DNA of 18,847 nt, taken from assembly GCA_964551455.1 (NCBI GenBank), contig CAZKDA010000081.1:1-18847 (forward strand), written 5' to 3'. The position numbers and the translations under genes are program-made. Below the pieces are notes generated by a model. That model made no database searches and was not told where the DNA came from. It saw only the letters and a program-made list of their open reading frames with translations. Origin of the DNA: JAHDHW01 sp964551455 (GTDB taxonomy: Bacteria > Bacteroidota > Bacteroidia > Chitinophagales > Saprospiraceae). Shown piece after piece: positions 1 to 5,983 of this stretch; the first letter of the stretch is position 1, and the number at the start of each line of letters is the position of its first letter.

Positions 1-1
1 C

Positions 2-1150
2 TATGCAGCTTACAGGACTTTGAACGAATACTATTATTCCGATTCCACAATGTTCAGAAACTTTATGGTGGAACTGGAGCTTGATCCCGACAACGATTCC
101 ATGGATCCAAACACTCCGGAAGGCATCGGGAACCTGGCTGGAAAAGCGGTTATCGAAGCGCGAAGAAACGACGGCTCCAATCAATACGGCAACGTAGAAG
201 GCTCCAACGGTCAACCTTATTTCGATTACACAAACTACAAACCCGTTAACACTCCAGACAAAAACGTCGATATCAATCGTTGGCAACCCAAGTATTTCGA
301 TGATGGAAAAGGCGGAAAATTTGCCCCGAGTTGTTTGACACCGTTCTGGCAGCATGTCAAGCCTGTAGCCTTGAAATCCTCTGATCAGTTTCGCCCTGCG
401 CCGCCGCCTTTGGTGGGTTCCAAACAGTTGGAAGAAGAAGTCAAAGAAGTTGTGGAATTACAAGCCAACCTCACCGACGAGCAAAGAGCCCTGGTTGAGT
501 TTATGCGCGACGGGCCGCAATCCGTGCAGCAGGCAGGCCACTGGCTGAAATTTGCCCAGGATGTTTCCCGAAGGGATAACCACACACTCGATCAGGATGT
601 ACAAATGTATTTCCTCACCGAAGTGACGGCAATGGACGCATTCATCGCCTGTTGGGATGCAAAAATGTTTTACGATTATGCAAGGCCTTACGCGCTTGTT
701 CATGAATATTACAAAGATCAGCCGATCAAATGCTGGGGCGGCCCTGAAAAAGGGATGACCGAATTGAAAGGAAAAGATTGGATGCCTTATTCTCCGGCAA
801 CCTTCCTTTGTCCGCCATTCCCTGCTTACGTTTCAGGCCACAGCACTGTCAGTGGTGGTTGTGCGGAAATCCTTAAATTGTACAAAGGGAGCGATGAATT
901 CGGTGAAGAAGTCGAACTGATCCCCGGAATTATGACAGAGCCTGATAATGTGGGCGAACCTGTCGTTCTCAAATTTCCCACTTTTACCGAAACCGCTGAG
1001 ATGGCCGGTATTTCAAGGGTGATGGGAGGCTACCACATCCAGGTGGATAATATTGCGGGGCTGGAGCTTGGAAGAGATGTAGCCCGTGAAGTCTGGAAAA
1101 TGTATCAACACCACATCGGAGCTGATAAAACTTTGGGGTACGATAATTAA
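2..1150 (+). CDS. Vanadium-dependent haloperoxidase / PAP2-superfamily protein, 5' end outside the window
   Basis: The reading frame is open to the first base, so the start lies upstream. The TTG at 20 is internal and used only for numbering here. The vanadate/phosphate pocket of the haloperoxidase-PAP2 superfamily is complete: KMFYDYARP (K215, R222), YVSGHST (S272-H274) and SRVMGGYH (R333, H339). These residues bind vanadate or phosphate, with H274 as acid-base and H339 as the axial or nucleophilic His. The region FLCPPFPAYVSGHST resembles bacterial haloperoxidase-like proteins, where the usual PSGH is replaced by xSGH. Likely reactions are halide oxidation with peroxide or phosphate-ester hydrolysis; sequence alone cannot decide. 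The N-terminus, including any signal peptide, is not visible. The gene converges on the lipoprotein gene at 1405 and is followed by three hairpins. The family call is firm, the substrate unknown. Confidence 0.85.
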   Translation, partial: YAAYRTLNEYYYSDSTMFRNFMVELELDPDNDSMDPNTPEGIGNLAGKAVIEARRNDGSNQYGNVEGSNGQPYFDYTNYKPVNTPDKNVDINRWQPKYFDDGKGGKFAPSCLTPFWQHVKPVALKSSDQFRPAPPPLVGSKQLEEEVKEVVELQANLTDEQRALVEFMRDGPQSVQQAGHWLKFAQDVSRRDNHTLDQDVQMYFLTEVTAMDAFIACWDAKMFYDYARPYALVHEYYKDQPIKCWGGPEKGMTELKGKDWMPYSPATFLCPPFPAYVSGHSTVSGGCAEILKLYKGSDEFGEEVELIPGIMTEPDNVGEPVVLKFPTFTETAEMAGISRVMGGYHIQVDNIAGLELGRDVAREVWKMYQHHIGADKTLGYDN

Positions 1151-1176
1151 TATTTTTATCTTTTTTAATTTATACT

Positions 1177-1227
1177 TGTTCACGGATAAATTTCGGATTT
1201 TTCTTTTCCCGAAATTTTCAGTGAACA
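1177..1227. terminator. Hairpin downstream of the haloperoxidase gene
   Basis: Two nested stems: TGTTCAC (1177-1183) with GTGAACA (1221-1227), and AAATTTCGG (1188-1196) with CCGAAATTT (1209-1217), around a 12-nt pyrimidine-rich loop. It starts 27 nt after the stop codon. No T-run follows, so it may be a transcript-end stabiliser rather than a classical intrinsic terminator. Confidence 0.4.
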
Positions 1228-1241
1228 GTTATACCGACTAA

Positions 1242-1275
1242 GCATAGATTAATTTTTATAATCCGAAATCTATGC
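1242..1275. other. 9-bp perfect inverted repeat, second of three tandem hairpins
   Basis: GCATAGATT (1242-1250) pairs perfectly with AATCTATGC (1267-1275) across a 16-nt AT-rich loop. It lies between two other hairpins in the convergent spacer. Role unknown. Confidence 0.4.
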
Positions 1276-1287
1276 GGTGTCGTGTAT

Positions 1288-1328
1288 ACAAAGGCGCTGA
1301 TTACCTTTTACGGTAAGAGCGCCTTTGT
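1288..1328. terminator. Strong hairpin between convergent genes, candidate bidirectional terminator
   Basis: ACAAAGGCGCT (1288-1298) pairs perfectly with AGCGCCTTTGT (1318-1328). An inner TTACC/GGTAA stem closes a 6-nt loop. It sits 77 bp beyond the stop of the minus-strand lipoprotein gene and 138 bp beyond the haloperoxidase stop. Neither side has a T-run, so termination is inferred from position and stem strength only. Confidence 0.45.
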
Positions 1329-1404
1329 GATTTGGATCAACCCCTTTATCTTACATCTCAAAAAAATATTACAAAACGGTTTCAGAATATCTTTGAACAT
1401 TGGC

Positions 1405-2466
1405 TTAGAAGGTGATCCCGCAGGTATATGAAGTACCGTCGCTCAGTTTGTTTTGAGCTTGCCATTGAGTACGAACCAGGTGGATCGGGTTGACAAATAC
1501 CCACGGATCAGGGAAGTTATATTGACCAGCTTCCAGCGGAATAAAGGTAAAGTTACCGCCAAAACCGATGATCTGGTTATAAGTTCTCATCTGATTCATG
1601 CTTCGCTCCATAGTTCCGTTGGTCAAGGTAAAGAGAAGTTCTGATCTTCCCATGAGCCTTACTGTGGCATTCGGGTCGAATTCCAGTTCGTTGCCGGGAG
1701 TCATGATCATTGATTGGACGTTTACAAAATATTCGATAAAAGCGATATCCGGGTTGCCACCTTCCAGAAACTCGGAGTTGTAAAGAGCAGTAATACGGAT
1801 CAACCCTGTATTGTCACCGCTTTCGCATTCATCAGTCCAGTGAGGGGCGCTACGCAGTGTCGCTTCCTGAAAATTCATCGGAACGATGTTGATGTTTGCA
1901 GTGCTGGCAGTGGTATTTGCGAGTGTTTGCAATTGGTTCACGTCGCCGTTTTCCCAAATTTTCAGGGCATTTCCTGTAAACTGGTAGATGGAGTTATCCA
2001 CGATGACCATACCATTTTCGTTGAGTACCGTTGCGTAAGCCGGGTTGAACAGGTTCAGGTTGTAAAGGCCGTCAGTGTTGTTTTCAACGATAAGGCCGTT
2101 TTGCAGTTGTTCGTTGTAAAGGGCAGAGTGCGATCCGGACGTTTCAAATTCAGCCAGCATGATGTCGTTGAAAATTTGCTGCATGGAGTTGAAATCCAGG
2201 CTCTTCTCCCAGCTGAGTTGATCTTGCGGGTTCATCTGGTTCAGGGCGAGTACCGTATTGCGGAAATCTTCCAAAGTTTGGAAATTCAACAATCCGTTTT
2301 GTACTGTGATGCTGGAAGCAATTCCGGGAGTCGGTTCTTCAATTTTCGGTAGCTGTGGTTGGTCGGCGCTTGTGATGATCTCCTGATCTTTTGTACAGGA
2401 ATTTAAAAACATCAAGGTTGCGAAAAAGAAAACGCCGAAGATTAGATTTAAAACTGAATTTTTCAT
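1405..2466 (-). CDS. Unrecognised outer-membrane or periplasmic lipoprotein (353 aa)
   Basis: The N-terminus is a type II signal peptide: basic start, hydrophobic stretch at residues 5-20 and lipobox LNSC with the lipidated cysteine at 24. It is followed by an acidic, proline-rich linker (about 25-50). The lipobox position fixes the ATG start. The mature part has no domain I can name. The segment VLNENGMVIVDNSIYQF (about residues 147-163) resembles a short motif of Bacteroidota surface lipoproteins of unknown function. Two cysteines in the mature part (TDECESGD and YTCGITF near the C-terminus) could form a disulfide. The gene stands alone, convergent with the haloperoxidase, and shares the minus strand with the gene starting at 3790 but lies 544 bp from it. 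A TTG-N23-TACGTTTT promoter-like pair lies at 2576-2543 on this strand. Export and lipidation are confident; function is unknown. Confidence 0.8.
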   Translation of the reverse strand: MKNSVLNLIFGVFFFATLMFLNSCTKDQEIITSADQPQLPKIEEPTPGIASSITVQNGLLNFQTLEDFRNTVLALNQMNPQDQLSWEKSLDFNSMQQIFNDIMLAEFETSGSHSALYNEQLQNGLIVENNTDGLYNLNLFNPAYATVLNENGMVIVDNSIYQFTGNALKIWENGDVNQLQTLANTTASTANINIVPMNFQEATLRSAPHWTDECESGDNTGLIRITALYNSEFLEGGNPDIAFIEYFVNVQSMIMTPGNELEFDPNATVRLMGRSELLFTLTNGTMERSMNQMRTYNQIIGFGGNFTFIPLEAGQYNFPDPWVFVNPIHLVRTQWQAQNKLSDGTSYTCGITF

Positions 2467-2542
2467 AATTTAGATAAATTTTTAAGGTTAAGCCTACTCT
2501 ATTCTTGATTGGGCTTTTCAGCATACGCCCATTTTTGTACAC

Positions 2543-2576
2543 AAAACGTAAGTTCAAATTTGGGTTAAGCTTACAA
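2543..2576 (-). promoter_or_regulatory. Candidate promoter of the lipoprotein gene
   Basis: On the minus strand TTG (2576-2574) is followed after 23 nt by TACGTTTT (2550-2543), similar to the Bacteroidota -33/-7 consensus TTG...TAnnTTTG with the last base off. It would give a leader of roughly 70 nt. It overlaps the plus-strand hairpin at 2575-2609 by two bases. Confidence 0.3.
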
Positions 2577-2609
2577 GAGCGACAGTTGCAGCTGTTGCTC
2601 TTTTTTTTT
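2575..2609 (+). terminator. Intrinsic terminator, orphan on the plus strand
   Basis: AAGAGCGACAG (2575-2585) pairs with CTGTTGCTCTT (2592-2602), 11 bp with one G.U pair and a 6-nt loop. A run of nine T (2601-2609) overlaps the stem's 3' end. This is a textbook rho-independent terminator reading plus, yet both flanking genes read minus. It may end a short divergent transcript or block antisense reading into the gene at 3011-3790. Confidence 0.6.
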
Positions 2610-3010
2610 GTTTACGATTCAAAATTACACGCCTATCTCGCATTCGCATTATAAAAGATCACGAACGGGGATATTTGTACCCTCAACTGGAAAATTCCGC
2701 TATTCATGTTCGAATCCCGATCTGCCTTTGCATCGAAATCTGTTTTTGCAGGGGTTGGGAAATTGCATATTTCAAAAGATTCACAAAACAAACTTTTTTG
2801 TTTCACACCGGTCATTAAAACGCTTTGTAAATGGCTGAATATCAAGGCGGGTCGTTTGTGGCAAAGGTAGGTAAGACTTTGGGTTCGGATAAATGATAAA
2901 AATCAAGGAGCCGATCAAAGTCCAGTGACAAAAAATCAATTTGAAGCCTATTATTGGAGAAGTGTCGCGATGCAGTCATCCAGGAGAAGGGCAAGGTTTT
3001 AAGACTATGC

Positions 3011-3790
3011 TCAGATCACCAGCAATTTACAATTCAGCAGCGTATCGCGGTTTTTCAGTCGAACGAAATAGACGCCTTTCTCCAGACCGGCTACATCCAG
3101 CCTTATCGTATTTCCCGTTTGGTAAAAAGGAATATTTATTAACGCCCCTGTTACGCTGTAAACCGAAACCAGGGCGAGGCCATCGCAGCTTTCACAATTT
3201 ACATAAGCTGTATTCATGGCTGGGTTGGGATAAAGTTTTAGGTCATTAGGTTGGAACTGCCGGATGCCGGACGTTAAACAATCTGCATTATATTCCTCAT
3301 TTTCCATATACAGATCGAATTCTTCTAATGACATGGCGGTGGTATTGAACGAGATCGGACCTTCAACCAATCCATTTTCAATTTCCAAAAAGGTAACGCC
3401 GCATGCCGGAAACCAGTAATCGCCGATGGATTCATCCGGTATTCCAGATTCAGATTCCAGGCGGTTGATCCCCAAAATTATAGTATCTCCAACCTCGAAA
3501 AAGGAGGTAAAGACTCTGCATAACCCCCCGGTATCGCCCCAGATCAAAATGGTGTCCGCCAGTATTTCATTGATATACTGGTATTCAATTTTCAACAACA
3601 TACCATGAAGCGTATCTTTCAGCTTGATCCCCCGCAGGACATATTCGGGGTGTAAAAAACTATCCGTCGTGTCTGAAATTTCTTCACAAAAGTAAGATTC
3701 TCCGGCGCAGGTGCAGGAAAGTAAACGGTAGTAAGAACCGAATAAAAGGAGCATTATAACGATAGCTCTGAATTTGAATTTGGTTTGCAT
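3011..3790 (-). CDS. T9SS-secreted protein with TIMP/NTR-like Cys-rich domain (259 aa)
   Basis: Residues 1-25 form a signal peptide. Cleavage after LLS would leave Cys26 at the mature N-terminus, giving CTC (26-28) and a further FC at 34-35. This Cys-x-Cys start followed by FC, then a beta-rich stretch VLRGIKLKD...IEYQYINEI and later GLCR and ACG, resembles the netrin/TIMP OB-fold (eukaryotic metalloprotease inhibitors begin with CTC...FC). Residues 184-259 are a T9SS type A sorting domain: LKLYPNPAMN at its start and GVYFVRL near its end, then a short beta strand to the C-terminus. The protein is thus probably moved across the outer membrane by the Por system and either released or anchored through lipopolysaccharide. 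LLSC could also be read as a lipobox, which would conflict with T9SS export. The gene stands alone. Secretion is confident; the TIMP-like fold is inference from the cysteine pattern. Confidence 0.75.
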   Translation of the reverse strand: MQTKFKFRAIVIMLLLFGSYYRLLSCTCAGESYFCEEISDTTDSFLHPEYVLRGIKLKDTLHGMLLKIEYQYINEILADTILIWGDTGGLCRVFTSFFEVGDTIILGINRLESESGIPDESIGDYWFPACGVTFLEIENGLVEGPISFNTTAMSLEEFDLYMENEEYNADCLTSGIRQFQPNDLKLYPNPAMNTAYVNCESCDGLALVSVYSVTGALINIPFYQTGNTIRLDVAGLEKGVYFVRLKNRDTLLNCKLLVI

Positions 3791-3985
3791 ATTTTGAATT
3801 TTTATCGAAAGTATATTTTTAAAAAAAGAGACGCCCTGAGTTTGTCAAATCCAGTAATAAAGACCAGAAAAAAGGCGATCAGGGTTGGGTGGGAATTGCT
3901 AATTTGTTAATGCGTTTATTTGTTAATTTGCGAAATCAGAAAATTGCCGTTTACCGTTCACTGTTTACCGTTTACAAATTGACGA

Positions 3986-4028
3986 ATCCGCAACCTGCCT
4001 GCCAAACGCAGTCAGGCAGGATCCGCAA
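3986..4028. repeat. 27-bp palindromic element flanked by 8-bp direct repeats
   Basis: CCTGCCTG (3994-4001) and CAGGCAGG (4013-4020) form an 8-bp perfect stem with an 11-nt loop. The unit is bordered directly by ATCCGCAA at 3986-3993 and again at 4021-4028. This is the arrangement expected if a small palindromic element inserted and duplicated its target. G+C of the insert is clearly above that of the AT-rich spacer around it. Confidence 0.55.
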
Positions 4029-4045
4029 ATCAACAATTCATAAAA

Positions 4046-4080
4046 TTTGAACCCTGCTATGCTCATTACAATTACCTTTA
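4046..4080 (+). promoter_or_regulatory. Candidate promoter of mtnA
   Basis: TTTG (4046-4049), a 23-nt spacer and TACCTTTA (4073-4080) match the Bacteroidota consensus in all but the last base. The start codon follows 16 nt later, so the leader would be very short. Confidence 0.35.
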
Positions 4081-4095
4081 CAGAAAACAAAACAC

Positions 4096-5217
4096 ATGAA
4101 AGTTGGTACAAAACATTACCGGACGATCTGGATGGAGGAGGATGATCCTGCTGCCATTTTGGTGATCGACCAAAGATATTTGCCCTTCCGGTTTGTCATC
4201 GAAAAGATCACCTCGCTCCATGAGATGTGTGTGGCGATCAAAGACATGCACGTTCGCGGAGCGGGGCTGATCGGCGCTGCTGCTGCTTATGGGATGTACC
4301 TCGCAGCATTGGAACTCCGGGATAATGACATTCCACCAGGGTATTTTGAGAAAGCAGCGGATCAGCTTAAAAGCACTCGTCCCACGGCGATAGACCTGGC
4401 CTGGGCTGCCGACCTCCAACTAGATGCTTTAAAACAATGCCGCACTGCCGGTGAAGCTAAAAGCATTGCCCTCAATACTGCTCAGCGCATCACCGATGAA
4501 AATGCAGAATCAGGAAAAATGATCGGCGTGTACGGCTCGCCTTTGATCGAAGCCATCAGCCGCCGCAAAAACGGCGCCCCGGTCAATATCCTGACGCATT
4601 GCAACGCAGGCTGGCTGGCATTCGTGGACTATGGCTCGGCAACCGCTCCGGTGTATCATGCTTTTCAGAAAGGCATCGACCTCCACGTTTGGGTAGATGA
4701 AACGCGGCCACGAAACCAGGGCGCCAGGCTCACCGCATGGGAGCTAAAGGAAATGGGTATCCCGCATACCGTCATTGCCGACAATACAGGCGGCCACCTG
4801 ATGCAAAAAGGGCTAGTGGATTTGGTCATCGTCGGCTCCGACCGAACGACTTACACCGGCGATGTAGCCAATAAGATCGGCACCTATCTCAAAGCGCTGG
4901 CTGCTTTTGACAACGGCGTTCCATTTTACGTGACCTTGCCATCGTCATCCATCGATTGGGAAATGCAGGATGGTTTAAAAGACATTCCGATTGAGGAGCG
5001 TGGTGGTGACGAAATAAAATACATCGAAGGTTTTGTCGATGGAAAAATCCAACAGGTTATGCTGACACCGGAGGCCAGCGAAACGGCCAACTACGCTTTC
5101 GATGTTACGCCGGCGCGGCTCGTGACCGGACTGATCACCGAGCGTGGAATTTGTGCAGCCAATGCGGAAAGCATCCTCGCGCTTTTCCCTGAAAAACAAA
5201 AGGCCGATGTTCGATGA
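4096..5217 (+). CDS. mtnA: S-methyl-5-thioribose-1-phosphate isomerase (MtnA)
   Basis: Converts 5-methylthioribose 1-phosphate to 5-methylthioribulose 1-phosphate in the cytoplasm, a step in recycling the methylthioadenosine left by polyamine and other S-adenosylmethionine-using reactions. At 373 aa it is of usual length and shows the family landmarks: HVRGAGLIGAAAAYG (52-66), THCNAG with catalytic Cys169, ETRPRNQGARLTAWEL for sugar-phosphate binding, GSDRT with catalytic Asp249, and GDVANKIGTY. Cys169 and Asp249 are 80 residues apart, as in characterised MtnA. It is related to eIF2B-like proteins, but the Cys/Asp pair marks the isomerase. The downstream class II aldolase gene starts inside its 3' end (11-bp overlap), indicating translational coupling. 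The start is the first ATG in frame, 16 nt after a promoter-like box. Confidence 0.93.
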   Translation: MKVGTKHYRTIWMEEDDPAAILVIDQRYLPFRFVIEKITSLHEMCVAIKDMHVRGAGLIGAAAAYGMYLAALELRDNDIPPGYFEKAADQLKSTRPTAIDLAWAADLQLDALKQCRTAGEAKSIALNTAQRITDENAESGKMIGVYGSPLIEAISRRKNGAPVNILTHCNAGWLAFVDYGSATAPVYHAFQKGIDLHVWVDETRPRNQGARLTAWELKEMGIPHTVIADNTGGHLMQKGLVDLVIVGSDRTTYTGDVANKIGTYLKALAAFDNGVPFYVTLPSSSIDWEMQDGLKDIPIEERGGDEIKYIEGFVDGKIQQVMLTPEASETANYAFDVTPARLVTGLITERGICAANAESILALFPEKQKADVR

Positions 5218-5803
5218 AGGCTATATCAAATTTCATTGCAACCTCGAAACCGGCGCTCCGCCTGACGAGGCGCTTGTTTCCGAACTCAATGCCTGGCGCG
5301 ATCGGCTGTATGCCCTGAAACTCATCGGCGCTTATGACAACGGCATCGGTTACGGCAACATCAGCCAGCGGATTCAGGGCGACCAATTCATCATCACCGG
5401 CTCTGCGACTGGCAATATTCCAAAGCTGGGCGCGGAGCATTATTCCGTAGTCACCGATTTCGATCTCGCAGGAAACCGCCTCACTTGTCGCGGCGCCGTC
5501 AAAGCTTCATCGGAGTCGCTCAGTCATGGCGCGATTTACCAACTGGATTTGAACATCAATGCGGTCATTCATGTGCATCATTTTGAGCTTTGGGAAAAAC
5601 TGCTTCACAAGATTCCGGTTACGGAAAAAAGCATTCCTTACGGCACGCCTGAAATGGCAGGGGAGATCGCACGGTTGTACAGGCAAACCAGCCTTCCGAG
5701 GCAGAAAATATTTGTGATGGCAGGGCATCAGGAGGGGATCGTTACGTTTGGGAAAGACCTTGAAGAAGCGGGTAAAATTCTGTTAAATTATTTTGAGCAA
5801 TAG
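5207..5803 (+). CDS. Class II aldolase/adducin-family protein, probably acting on methylthioribulose 1-phosphate
   Basis: 198 aa from the ATG at 5207, which I prefer because it overlaps the mtnA stop by 11 bp and gives the family's usual length; an in-frame earlier start at 5144 would add 21 atypical residues. The zinc-site residues are all present: Glu103 (SSESLSH), His122 and His124 (HVHH), His174 (AGHQEG). The phosphate-binding loop is GYGNIS (48-53) and ITGSATG (63-69). Family members are either dehydratases (MtnB) or aldolases (FucA, and the methylthioribulose-phosphate aldolase Ald2). Coupling to mtnA argues that its substrate is the MtnA product, giving either the Met salvage route or cleavage to dihydroxyacetone phosphate plus methylthioacetaldehyde. 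No mtnC, mtnD or mtnK gene lies nearby, which slightly favours the aldolase. Family sure, reaction inferred. Confidence 0.8.
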   Translation: MFDEGYIKFHCNLETGAPPDEALVSELNAWRDRLYALKLIGAYDNGIGYGNISQRIQGDQFIITGSATGNIPKLGAEHYSVVTDFDLAGNRLTCRGAVKASSESLSHGAIYQLDLNINAVIHVHHFELWEKLLHKIPVTEKSIPYGTPEMAGEIARLYRQTSLPRQKIFVMAGHQEGIVTFGKDLEEAGKILLNYFEQ

Positions 5804-5913
5804 TTCTTCACATAAGGCCTTCTTGGTGGCCCTGGGACAAATTTTCTGTTTTAGCATATCAGATCACTTTTGACGGTGCCGGTGCGTAAATAAATTGGAA
5901 TAAAAGGGAATCA

Positions 5914-5946
5914 TTGCAGGATACTTAAATATTCGGCTTACCTTGT
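5914..5946 (+). promoter_or_regulatory. Candidate promoter of the radical SAM gene
   Basis: TTG (5914-5916), 22-nt spacer, TACCTTGT (5939-5946), 38 nt before the start codon. It resembles the boxes before 4096 and 8514. The 180-bp spacer 5804-5983 otherwise shows no strong structure. Confidence 0.3.
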
Positions 5947-5983
5947 CGGATGTCATAGTTCAATGACGGCACCTTAACCCTCT

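Larger units (their letters stand above)
2467..3010. other. 544-bp spacer without a credible gene
   Basis: It holds the upstream region of the lipoprotein gene (2467-2580) and an intrinsic-terminator-like hairpin on the plus strand (2575-2609). From 2610 to 3010 I see only short overlapping reading frames on both strands, with no domain, start context or codon pattern that supports a gene. A tRNA-T-loop-like string near 2707 has no matching arms. Confidence 0.6.
3791..4095. other. 305-bp divergent spacer rich in short repeats
   Basis: It separates the divergent genes at 3790 (minus) and 4096 (plus). TTTGTTAAT occurs twice (3903-3911, 3919-3927) and GTTTACCGTT twice (3949-3958, 3963-3972), followed by the palindromic element at 3994-4020. 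No coding frame is credible. Confidence 0.6.

Noticed and set aside
1714..2352. Open frame of about 210 codons on the plus strand opposite the lipoprotein gene
   Set aside because: It is antisense to a gene with a clear lipoprotein signal, shows no domain or start context, and its composition follows the opposite strand.
2700..2725. tRNA-like string GTTCGAATCCC
   Set aside because: The T-loop-like heptamer is present but the flanking bases do not pair and no acceptor, D or anticodon arm can be drawn.
5875..5973. Inverted repeat GGTGCC (5875-5880) and GGCACC (5968-5973)
   Set aside because: The six-base arms are 87 bp apart, which is expected by chance and forms no plausible stable structure.
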